From: Bacteroidetes bacterium HGW-Bacteroidetes-2
GTDB lineage: Bacteria; Bacteroidota; Bacteroidia; Flavobacteriales; Flavobacteriaceae
Length of the DNA stretch: 32,567 bases
Reading direction: 5' to 3'
Assembly: GCA_002842575.1 (NCBI GenBank)
Contig: PHDJ01000028.1
Span: forward strand, 1 to 32,567
This document shows, piece after piece, positions 26,086 to 32,567 of the stretch (within the stretch, counting starts at the first letter, position 1; every line of letters starts with the position of its first letter). The notes beneath the pieces were generated by a model. That model saw nothing but the letters and a program-made list of their open reading frames with translations, was not told where the DNA came from and did no database searches. The position numbers and the translations under genes are program-made.

Positions 26086-26314
26086 ATGGAAATCATTATT
26101 ATAAACTCGCCCAACAAATCGGTAACTCAAAAAATAAAAGATTTTTTAGAGCCACTAAAAGTATCCCTTTGAATTAAAAAGTGAATCCAAAAAGGATGAG
26201 GTGTGTGACTCGGAATTTGTAAAAATGGTTTTAAAACGTTCAGCAAATGCAAAAAAGGGTAAAGTAACTGAAATTAATCCAAAAGATGTATGGGGAAGTA
26301 TAGGATTAAAATAG
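26086..26314 (+). pseudogene. Antitoxin of a Txe/YoeB module (DUF2683-like), frameshifted
   Basis: ATG 26086 opens MEIIIINSPNKSVTQKIKDFLEPLKVS, the opening of short Bacteroidota antitoxins next to YoeB-like toxins. One extra base near 26165-26167 (CCC) then puts the frame into a stop (TGA 26170). The original frame continues FELKSESKKDEVCD-like and ends VWGSIGLK at 26314, giving 75 residues if repaired (228 bases plus one). Its end overlaps the toxin start by 25 bases, as in intact modules. Both genes are broken, so the module is dead or the reads carry errors at two unlinked places. Confidence 0.75.
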
Positions 26315-26565
26315 AGGAGGAAGCGAAGAAAGACCTTCAGAAAATCAATAAATCAGGCAATACATCTTCCATAAAAAAATCAGAAAAAATAATTCTTGAA
26401 CTTTCAGAACACCCGACCCTTGGCATTGGCAATCCCGAAGCTTTAAAACACAGTTTATCTGGCTATTGGAGCTGAAGAGTCAACAAAAAGGATCGTCTTA
26501 TCTACCAAATTATTGAGGAACCCGAAATGTTAGTTGTCATAATTTCAGCATTGGGGCATTATTAA
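26290..26565 (+). pseudogene. Txe/YoeB-family toxin with internal stop codon
   Basis: The frame from ATG 26290 reads MGKYRIKIEEEAKKDLQKINK, and ELSEHPTLGIGNPEALKHSLSGYWS to a TGA at 26473-26475. It then resumes RVNKKDRLIYQIIEEPEML and ends ISALGHY at 26563-26565, for 91 residues in total: a full YoeB/Txe mRNA-interferase sequence with a single nonsense codon (TGA where the family has Arg, so CGA to TGA is the likely change). The C-terminal catalytic GHY is kept. Truncated toxin would lack its catalytic end. Confidence 0.82.
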
Positions 26566-26637
26566 ATAGTCTTTTTTTCTTTGATTAAATCTCTGTGCCT
26601 TAGTGGTAGTTTTTCTGTAATGATGCAAAATAAAGTT

Positions 26638-26662
26638 ACCCACTGTACACCTTGCAGTGGGT
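26638..26662 (+). other. Hairpin with 8-bp stem
   Basis: ACCCACTG (26638-26645) pairs with CAGTGGGT (26655-26662) over a 9-base loop. It is followed by GATTATTT, not a true T-tract, so it is a weak terminator at best and could act on the transcript of the degraded toxin module. Confidence 0.4.
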
Positions 26663-26806
26663 GATTATTTCACCACGTATCTACAAATATCACAAAATGA
26701 ACACACAGTGAAACACCCTTTTTTTCAACCATTCAAAATGTAAATAAAAGCACAACATTCCTAAAATTCTCACGTTGTACATACCATATTAATTAATAGA
26801 TTCATA

Positions 26807-26814
26807 TATCTTTG
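26807..26814 (+). promoter_or_regulatory. Promoter -7 element of the TPR operon
   Basis: TATCTTTG is an exact TAnnTTTG match 21 bases before the TPR gene start. The nearest TTG (26775-26777) is 29 bases upstream, longer than the usual 17-23, so the -33 element is doubtful. Confidence 0.5.
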
Positions 26815-26835
26815 GTCACTTAAACCTACCACTAA

Positions 26836-29800
26836 ATGAAAAGATACCTCACGGCAATAGTACTTATTTTTTTATGCTCAACCTCTTTTTTTTATTCGCA
26901 ACAAACGGCAGTTTTTACAAATGATTTGGCGGCATTTCAAGATGCAGTTGCTTTGTATAATAACCAGCAATATCTAGCTGCACAAATGCAGTTTACAAAA
27001 ATAAAAAGCACTACAAAAAACGTAAGTATAGAAGCAGATTGCAGCTATTATATTGCAAATGCAGCCATACGTTTAAACCAACAAAGCGCTGATGCTTTAA
27101 TGGAAAAATTTGTGGAAGAATACCCAACCAGTACCAAAAGGAATAGCGCATTTCTTGACGTTGGAAATTATTATTTTGAAAGCGGAAAGTATCCGCAAGC
27201 AAGAAAATGGTTTGATAAAGTAGAAGAACGCAACTTAAATAGTGCCGAAAAAGAGAAATTTTATTTTTATAATGGTTATGCTTATTTTCAAACCAAAAGA
27301 CCAAGTGAGGCAAAAAAATATTTAAACCGAGTAGCAAATTCAAAAGAGTACGGTTCGCAAGCCAAATATTATTTAGGTTATATGGCTTATGAGGGCGATA
27401 ATTATGAAGAAGCAACCCAGCTTTTTGAAGAAGTAAAAGACAAAGAACGTTATGCCGAAGATATGTCCTACTACCAAGCGGATATGAATTTTAAATTAGG
27501 AAAATTTCAAGAAGCTATCAACCTCGGAAAATCGCAGTACGACAAATCTAGTCCGCAAGAAAAATCCCAACTTTCAAAAATAATAGGCGAAAGTTATTTT
27601 AATTTGGGCGAATATGAAGCTGCAATTCCTTACCTAAAAGAGTACAAAGGCACTCGCGGAAAATGGAATAACACCGATTATTACCAACTAGGATATGCCT
27701 ATTACAAACAAGCAGACTACCCAAATGCCATAGCAGAATTCAATAAAATAATTACCGGAAAAGATGCCGTTGCACAAAACGCCTACTATCATTTAGGCGA
27801 ATCGTATCTAAAACAAAACCAAAAACAACAAGCTTTAAACGCTTTTAAAAATGCCTCTGAAATGAATTTTAGCCCTCAAATTCAAGAAGATGCTTGGTAT
27901 AATTATGCTAAATTGAGTTACGAAATTGGTAATGCATACACTAGTGTGCCGCAAGTACTCACTTCCTTTCTAGAAAAATATCCAAAAACCAACAACAAAT
28001 CGGAAATTGAGGACTTACTTATTGATTCCTACATCACTTCTAAAAATTTTAAAGAAGCACTAAATTTATTAGAAAACAACAAAAGTTTTGAAAATAAATT
28101 GGCTTACCAAAAAGTAGCATTTTTTAGAGGACTAGAATTGTACAATGAAAACAAGTTTATCGAGGCAAAAGAGTTTTTTGATAAATCGTTGAAAGAACCT
28201 CGTGATGCCCGCTTTACTGCAAGAGCAACCTATTGGAAAGCAGAAAGCGATTATCAGTTAAATAATTTTGAACATGCACTTATTGGGTTTAAACAGTTTA
28301 AACAACTGCCAGAAAACAAAAACACACCTGAAACCATAAACATAGATTACAGCATTGCTTACACCTATTTCAAAACAAAAAACTATACCGATGCAATAAC
28401 TTCCTACCAGCAGTTTTTAGGAAAATCCGGCATCGATAATCAAAGAAAAAAAGACGCCAATTTGCGACTTGGCGACAGTTATTTTGTTTCCAGTCAATAT
28501 TGGCCAGCTATGGAAAACTATAACAAAGTAATCGACATAGGAGGAGCCGATGCTGATTATGCTGCATACCAAAAATCCATAAGTTACGGATTTGTGGATC
28601 GTACAAACACAAAACTAGAAGGGCTTACGGCATTTGACAAAAGTTATCCAAATTCAGGATATCGTGACGATGCGCTTTATGAATTAGGCAACACCCATTT
28701 GGCTCTAAACAACAATGCAGAAGCAATAAAAACCTATGACAAACTTATAAATACACAACCCAAAAGTAGTTATGTGCCTAAAGCTTTACTAAAAAAAGGC
28801 TTGATATTAAACAATACAAACAAACCAAGTGATGCACTAAGCGTCTTTAAAAGAGTAGCAAACGATTTTCCTGCTTCGCAAGAAGCATTGCAAGCAGTGT
28901 CTTCAGCAAAATTTATTTATATAGATCAAGGTAAAGTGGATGACTATGCCGCTTGGATTAGAACACTAGATTTTGTGGAAGTGGCCGATGCAGAATTAGA
29001 CCAAGCCTCTTATGATGCAGCAGAAAGCAAATACCTTCAAAACGACGCCCGTCAGGCAATTTCACTTTTTGAAAAATATATAAAAATTTTCCCAAATGGA
29101 TTAAACAGTGTGCCTGCTAATTTTTATTTGGCGCAACTTTATTTTTCAGACAATCAAAAAAGTAAGGCAATTCCAAACTATGAGTTTGTACTTACGATGC
29201 AACGCAATGAATATACAGAACAATCATTAGCAAGACTTTCGCAAATTTATTTAGAAAATAAAAACTACCAAAAAGCCATTCCTGTTTTAGAACGCTTAGA
29301 AGTAGAAGCAGATTTTCCGCAAAATATTGTTTTTGCACAATCTAATTTGATGAAGTCTTATTATGAAAGGAAAGACTTCACTAAAACAGTTGCTAATGCT
29401 GAAAAAGTACTTGCCAATGCAAAAATGGATAATCAAGTGAAAAGTGATGCACAAGTTTTTATTGCTCGATCTGCTATGCAAACCAATCAGGAAGCAAAAG
29501 CAAAAACGGCTTATGCAGAAGTTCAAAAAATTGCAACCGGTGAGCTTGCCGCTGAAGCCCTTTACTATGACGCCTATTTCAAAAATAAAGAAGGAAAGTT
29601 TAATGAATCCAATGCAGCAGTACAAAAACTAGCTAAAGACTATTCCGGATACAAAAAGTATGGAGCAAAAGGTTTGATTGTTATGGCAAAAAACTTTTAC
29701 GCCTTAAAAGATTCCTTTCAAGCCACCTATATTTTAGAAAGTGTAATCAAAAATTTTTCCGATTTATCTGATATCGTTACAGAAGCAAAACAAGAATTAG

Positions 29801-29856
29801 AAATCATTAAAGCACAAGAAGCAAAAACAAACGCCTCTGTCGATACGAATGATTAA
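26836..29856 (+). CDS. Large exported tetratricopeptide-repeat protein
   Basis: 1006 residues: signal peptide (about 1-23, MKRYLTAIVLIFLCSTSFFYSQ), then TPR repeats along nearly the whole length. Typical repeat units include AYFQTKRPSEAKKYLNRV, YYLGYMAYEGDNYEEATQLFEEV, ESYFNLGEYEAAIPYLKEY, QLGYAYYKQADYPNAIAEFNK and YHLGESYLKQNQKQQALNAF. Such superhelices bind partners and, when exported, usually act as periplasmic scaffolds; the absence of any catalytic domain supports this. Its stop overlaps by 8 bases the start of a lipoprotein gene, and a beta-barrel gene follows. The trio looks like one envelope complex. Exact function not known. Confidence 0.85.
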   Translation: MKRYLTAIVLIFLCSTSFFYSQQTAVFTNDLAAFQDAVALYNNQQYLAAQMQFTKIKSTTKNVSIEADCSYYIANAAIRLNQQSADALMEKFVEEYPTSTKRNSAFLDVGNYYFESGKYPQARKWFDKVEERNLNSAEKEKFYFYNGYAYFQTKRPSEAKKYLNRVANSKEYGSQAKYYLGYMAYEGDNYEEATQLFEEVKDKERYAEDMSYYQADMNFKLGKFQEAINLGKSQYDKSSPQEKSQLSKIIGESYFNLGEYEAAIPYLKEYKGTRGKWNNTDYYQLGYAYYKQADYPNAIAEFNKIITGKDAVAQNAYYHLGESYLKQNQKQQALNAFKNASEMNFSPQIQEDAWYNYAKLSYEIGNAYTSVPQVLTSFLEKYPKTNNKSEIEDLLIDSYITSKNFKEALNLLENNKSFENKLAYQKVAFFRGLELYNENKFIEAKEFFDKSLKEPRDARFTARATYWKAESDYQLNNFEHALIGFKQFKQLPENKNTPETINIDYSIAYTYFKTKNYTDAITSYQQFLGKSGIDNQRKKDANLRLGDSYFVSSQYWPAMENYNKVIDIGGADADYAAYQKSISYGFVDRTNTKLEGLTAFDKSYPNSGYRDDALYELGNTHLALNNNAEAIKTYDKLINTQPKSSYVPKALLKKGLILNNTNKPSDALSVFKRVANDFPASQEALQAVSSAKFIYIDQGKVDDYAAWIRTLDFVEVADAELDQASYDAAESKYLQNDARQAISLFEKYIKIFPNGLNSVPANFYLAQLYFSDNQKSKAIPNYEFVLTMQRNEYTEQSLARLSQIYLENKNYQKAIPVLERLEVEADFPQNIVFAQSNLMKSYYERKDFTKTVANAEKVLANAKMDNQVKSDAQVFIARSAMQTNQEAKAKTAYAEVQKIATGELAAEALYYDAYFKNKEGKFNESNAAVQKLAKDYSGYKKYGAKGLIVMAKNFYALKDSFQATYILESVIKNFSDLSDIVTEAKQELEIIKAQEAKTNASVDTND

Positions 29857-30334
29857 TTTAAAAAGCAACATACTTGTTTTTGTGATGGCTTTTTTGGTTT
29901 TTTCTTGCGAAAAATCGAAAAATACAATGATAGGCGATTTGTATTTTGTTTTATTTGACGCATCTAATTATAATGTAATAGATGCCGATAGAAGGCGCGT
30001 TTTTAGAGAAACGGCTGAACATCTGTCTGAACTAGACAGTTTAAACACTAAGCAAGTAGAACTGCTTAAGAATTATGAATTTTTATTGCGCAACAAACTT
30101 TTAAACAAGCCTAAAATATTTATTAGAACCCCTGCAGGAAAAGTGGAAGAAGTTTATGTTACCCTAAAAGATTTTAAAGAAATATCAAAATACTCCTTAA
30201 AAGAATTACGAGAAAGTAACCAACGCATCCATTTAGAAATAGAAATGGATTTAACAAAAGACAGTTTATGGGTAGCCAGAAACATAAACCACATCCAAAA
30301 ATTAGACGGAAAAACATTTTACAAACAAAACTAA
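29849..30334 (+). CDS. Small lipoprotein of the TPR operon
   Basis: 161 residues. MINLKSNILVFVMAFLVFSC gives a lipoprotein signal with Cys at residue 20 (VFSC), followed by EKSKNTMIGDLYFVLFDASNYN. The acidic-rich surface export signal common on Bacteroidota lipoproteins is not present after the Cys, so an inner-face or periplasm-facing anchor is likely. The remainder is alpha/beta and charged, ending KLDGKTFYKQN. I do not recognise the family. It overlaps the TPR gene by 8 bases and precedes the barrel gene by 14, so it is a third component of the same operon. Confidence 0.75.
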   Translation: MINLKSNILVFVMAFLVFSCEKSKNTMIGDLYFVLFDASNYNVIDADRRRVFRETAEHLSELDSLNTKQVELLKNYEFLLRNKLLNKPKIFIRTPAGKVEEVYVTLKDFKEISKYSLKELRESNQRIHLEIEMDLTKDSLWVARNINHIQKLDGKTFYKQN

Positions 30335-30348
30335 CTTTAAATAGACCC

Positions 30349-32079
30349 ATGATTTCACAAACCCTGAAAATCAAAACTACGGCATTCTTTTTTTTTATAA
30401 CAGCAATGCTCTTTGCCCAAGACCCACTAGGCACTGAAGTAATCAATGTGGTACGACCATATACACCAGCTGTTTCCGATGCATTTAAAGTAAAAGAAAC
30501 CCCATCCCTTACCGATTCTTTAACTTCACAAAAAAAAGAGGTTAATTACAGTATTTTTTCAGTCCCGGTAGCCTCTACCTTTACACCAGCAAAGGGTAAG
30601 GCAACTACAATAGAGCGAAAAAAACAGGAAAAATTATTTGGTAATTATGCCACTTTAGGACTCGGAAATTATAGCTCTATTCTTGCAGAATTGTATAGCA
30701 ATTTTCAAATTAGTAGAACCGATAATGTTGGATTTTTCTTAAAACACAACTCCTCTCAAGGTGGCATAGACAATATTATTTTAGACGATAAATTTTACAA
30801 CACCAGATTGGATGTGAACTATGCAAGTTTGCAGCGTGATATGTCTTATACTTTAGATTTTGGCATTCAACATCAATTATTTAACTGGTATGGTGTTAAT
30901 CCTAATTTGTTTTTTGCGGAAGAACAAATTAACGGAATAGACCCTGAACATTCATATTTTGGAGTATCTGTGGGAGGAAATTTAAAATTTGACGATGCTA
31001 TTTTTTCAGAAGGAGATGTGCGTTTACGTTACTTTAGCGACTCCTTCAGCTCTTCTGAAATTAATGCGGTAGTACAACCTAAACTTGAATTTGATTTAGG
31101 AGGACAAAATGTAGGATTAAACCTTGGGCTAAACTACTTAAATGGAACTTTTGATAATAGTTATGGAAACCCAAATACTGGCATTTCTTACGGATTTTTA
31201 AATACCAGTATAAACCCCTATATCCTTCTTCAGGAAGATGCCTTTTCAATAAATTTAGGAGCAGCCATTTTTTATAGTATGGACACTGAAAATAGTGATG
31301 GCAGACTATTTATTTACCCTAGAGTAAATGCGTCTTACCGTTTGGTTGACGAATTTGTAACCATTTACGCTGGCGCTGAAGGCGATTTAGTTCAAAATAG
31401 TTATTATAATTTTTCTCAAGAAAACCCTTTTGTGTCTCCATCCTTATTTATTATACCTACAGACCAGACCTATGAGGGTTTTGGCGGAATAAAAGGAAAA
31501 TTAACCAACACTATCGCTTACAATTTGAGAGCTTCATATAAAAAAGAAAACGACAAACCTTTCTTTCAACTAAACGACTTTATTGGTACAAATCCTAACT
31601 TAGAAGGCTATGAAAACGGAAACTCTTTTAATGTAGTGTATGACGATTTGAATACTCTTGAAGTATTTGGCGAATTACAAGTAGCAGTAAATACAAACTT
31701 TGCGCTAGGAATGAACGCCAGCTTTTTTAGCTACACCAATGATGTTGAACGAGAAGCCTGGAATTTGCCGAAAATAAAAGCGTCCTTATTTGCAAATGCT
31801 AACATCACTGAAAAGCTTTATGGAGGAGTGAATTTGTTTTACGTAGGCGAAAGAAAAGATCAATTTAATAACACCACCGATTTTATTTTAGAACCCCAAA
31901 TAATTACCCTAGATAGCTATTTAGACGCAAACATTCATTTGGGGTATCGCATCAATGAACAACTTTCAATTTTTGCAAAAGGAAATAATTTGTTAGGTGA
32001 CACCTATGAAAAATGGGCTAATTTCCCAGTTTTAGGTATACAAGTTTTAGCAGGCGCAACCTATAAATTTGATTGGTAA
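30349..32079 (+). CDS. Outer-membrane beta-barrel, TonB-receptor-like but without a plug
   Basis: 576 residues from ATG 30349, where a signal peptide (about 1-24, ending MLFAQ) begins; in-frame codons from 30268 overlap the lipoprotein gene and lack a signal. Residues 25-95 form a short Pro/Thr-rich linker (VVRPYTPAVSDAFKVKETPS), and from about residue 105 alternating strands with aromatic girdle residues run to the end, closing with ATYKFDW, a C-terminal aromatic typical of outer-membrane barrels. No carboxypeptidase-like or plug domain and no TonB box is visible, although such proteins are often labelled TonB-dependent receptors. The role is unknown; the operon suggests an assembly or secretion factor linking the TPR scaffold to the outer membrane. 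Confidence 0.8.
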   Translation: MISQTLKIKTTAFFFFITAMLFAQDPLGTEVINVVRPYTPAVSDAFKVKETPSLTDSLTSQKKEVNYSIFSVPVASTFTPAKGKATTIERKKQEKLFGNYATLGLGNYSSILAELYSNFQISRTDNVGFFLKHNSSQGGIDNIILDDKFYNTRLDVNYASLQRDMSYTLDFGIQHQLFNWYGVNPNLFFAEEQINGIDPEHSYFGVSVGGNLKFDDAIFSEGDVRLRYFSDSFSSSEINAVVQPKLEFDLGGQNVGLNLGLNYLNGTFDNSYGNPNTGISYGFLNTSINPYILLQEDAFSINLGAAIFYSMDTENSDGRLFIYPRVNASYRLVDEFVTIYAGAEGDLVQNSYYNFSQENPFVSPSLFIIPTDQTYEGFGGIKGKLTNTIAYNLRASYKKENDKPFFQLNDFIGTNPNLEGYENGNSFNVVYDDLNTLEVFGELQVAVNTNFALGMNASFFSYTNDVEREAWNLPKIKASLFANANITEKLYGGVNLFYVGERKDQFNNTTDFILEPQIITLDSYLDANIHLGYRINEQLSIFAKGNNLLGDTYEKWANFPVLGIQVLAGATYKFDW

Positions 32080-32172
32080 TATGGAAATCTTATTAAGATA
32101 TATTTATTTATTTTTAAACGGTGCTATTTTTTGAGGAGCTTAAAACATTACCTTGAATTTTTTTTATTTCTG

Positions 32173-32469
32173 CTACATTTTCCGTTTTCGCAGATCTCTT
32201 GCAGAGTGATGAATTGTCAAAATATCAATTCGATTTTCATTTACAACCCTGTAAATTATTCGGTAATTTCCTTCAAAAATTTCTCTAATATTTTTATTCT
32301 GAATTTCTAGAACTTTTCGTCTGGAGTGATTTTGGAATTTCAGAATGTCAGTTCGGTTTCGGATTTTCAAAACTTGTCGTTTTGCCTAAAATTTGGAGTC
32401 TTTAGAAATATATTCTGCAATATCTTTTAAGTCAATTTTTGCCTGAAATGTCCAATTTATTTGAACCAT
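32173..32469 (-). pseudogene. RelE/ParE-family toxin with in-frame stop codon
   Basis: Minus-strand ATG at 32469 opens MVQINWTFQAKIDLKDIAEY, then a TAG at codon 28 (32386-32388). The same frame continues AKRQVLKIRNRTDILKF and IREIFEGNYRIIYRVVNENRIDILTIHHSARDLRKRK to 32173. The whole (98 residues) is a ParE/RelE toxin of the kind that ends in HHSARDL; the family has Tyr at codon 28, so TAG is probably a Tyr codon mutated. The IS end lies one base upstream of the start codon, so any antitoxin gene was separated by it. Confidence 0.85.
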
Positions 32470-32470
32470 T

Positions 32471-32497
32471 TGTAAGCTTCCCCTAATTAGAACTGTT
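32471..32497 (+). repeat. Terminal inverted repeat of the IS (right copy)
   Basis: TGTAAGCTTCCCCTAA, three bases TTA, then GAACTGTT: it matches 71-98 read on the minus strand with the stated spacer differences. It is probably the right-hand repeat, since the only open frame beyond it reads toward it. Confidence 0.7.
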
Positions 32498-32499
32498 AG

Positions 32500-32567
32500 T
32501 TATTCTAATTCTTGAACTAAGATATTATTTTTAATTCTTCTGGGGCTAGCCCCAGAAGAATTAATTT
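32500..32567 (-). CDS. Possible IS transposase C-terminal tail (fragment)
   Basis: Minus-strand frame ending at TAA 32500-32502 reads INSSGASPRRIKNNILVQEL and E before stopping, 29 bases from the IS tip. Such a distance fits the end of OrfB in IS3 elements. I do not recognise the residues, and the palindrome at 32531-32564 lies inside, so this may be non-coding. Confidence 0.3.
   Translation of the reverse strand, partial: INSSGASPRRIKNNILVQELE
32531..32564. repeat. Perfect 34-base palindrome
   Basis: TTAATTCTTCTGGGG (32531-32545), CTAG, and CCCCAGAAGAATTAA (32550-32564) form a fully self-complementary sequence: a 15-bp stem with a 4-base loop. It lies inside the IS copy three bases from the window end. 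It could be a hairpin terminator of the IS or a point where assembly broke. Confidence 0.8.

Larger units (their letters stand above)
26566..26835. other. Non-coding gap between the broken toxin and the TPR gene
   Basis: This 270-base AT-rich gap holds no gene I can support. It has a hairpin (26638-26662), a 10-base inverted repeat TTAGTGGTAG (26600-26609) matched by CTACCACTAA (26826-26835) just before the TPR start codon, and a promoter-like TATCTTTG (26807-26814). CTCTGTGCCTTAGTGGT near 26591-26607 resembles short dispersed sequences seen in many bacteria next to small accessory genes; I cannot confirm that here. Confidence 0.5.
32471..32567 (-). mobile_element. Right-end copy of the IS, other terminus, cut by the window edge
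   Basis: The plus strand from 32471 reads TGTAAGCTTCCCCTAA, identical to the start of the left copy in opposite orientation. It carries the other end of the element, since the interior after GAACTGTT differs. Both copies would have transposase reading leftward, so they are direct repeats around 32.4 kb. The ParE gene begins immediately outside. Confidence 0.68.

Noticed and set aside
30268-30348. N-terminal extension of the barrel protein
   Set aside because: Overlaps the lipoprotein gene and places the signal peptide internally.
32471-32567. Integron attC-like site
   Set aside because: GTTAGTTATT and AACTAAC do not match the R/Y core pattern of attC, and the left copy contains a transposase start.
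1-32567. Composite transposon carrying the whole segment
   Set aside because: The segment holds core genes (kdsA, typA, ftsE); a multicopy IS at contig breaks explains the ends better.

Overview
The window is AT-rich chromosomal DNA from a member of the Bacteroidota, most likely a flavobacterium. Support comes from a C-terminal type IX secretion sorting domain on a repeat protein, a TAnnTTTG promoter element with an upstream TTG, abundant SPI and lipoprotein signals, weak Shine-Dalgarno sequences, and families typical of that group (DUF3857 protein, TPR-lipoprotein-barrel trio, DUF2683-like antitoxin). No rRNA, tRNA or CRISPR array was found.

Layout. Both ends lie inside copies of what looks like one IS3-family insertion sequence: the left end (1-98) carries the start of the first transposase gene and the right end (32471-32567) carries the opposite terminus, both transposase directions pointing left. 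Next to the left copy is a broken DUF3857 gene downstream of kdsA (Kdo-8-phosphate synthase), then a secreted FG-GAP repeat protein. On the plus strand follow typA/bipA with a clear terminator and a small YgjV-like membrane protein.

Positions 5996-22617 form a surface-glycan (O-antigen or similar) locus. A tightly packed plus-strand block holds a tiny membrane protein, a kinase-like/methyltransferase fusion, a membrane-anchored sulfatase-superfamily enzyme, a FemAB/GNAT-like acyltransferase, a sugar aminotransferase, a Wzx-type flippase, an MBOAT O-acyltransferase and its SGNH partner. A lone minus-strand glycosyltransferase follows, then a second plus block (GT4, FdtA-type ketoisomerase, methyltransferase, GT4) and a minus block (GT2, polytopic GT-C-like protein, frameshifted GT2). 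FdtA and the aminotransferase point to a 3-amino-3,6-dideoxyhexose, probably acylated, in the glycan. kdsA nearby fits an LPS-making cell.

The minus-strand block 22668-25859 holds an FtsE-like ATPase and, as a separate overlapping pair, a small coiled-coil lipoprotein and a subtilisin-family protease. A degraded Txe/YoeB toxin-antitoxin module lies at 26086-26565. The plus-strand trio 26836-32079 encodes a 1006-residue TPR protein, a lipoprotein and an outer-membrane barrel, probably one envelope complex. A ParE/RelE toxin gene with an internal stop abuts the right-hand IS copy.

Five genes are visibly broken (DUF3857, GT2, antitoxin, Txe toxin, ParE toxin). These are either true decay or, for the single-base shifts, possible sequencing errors.
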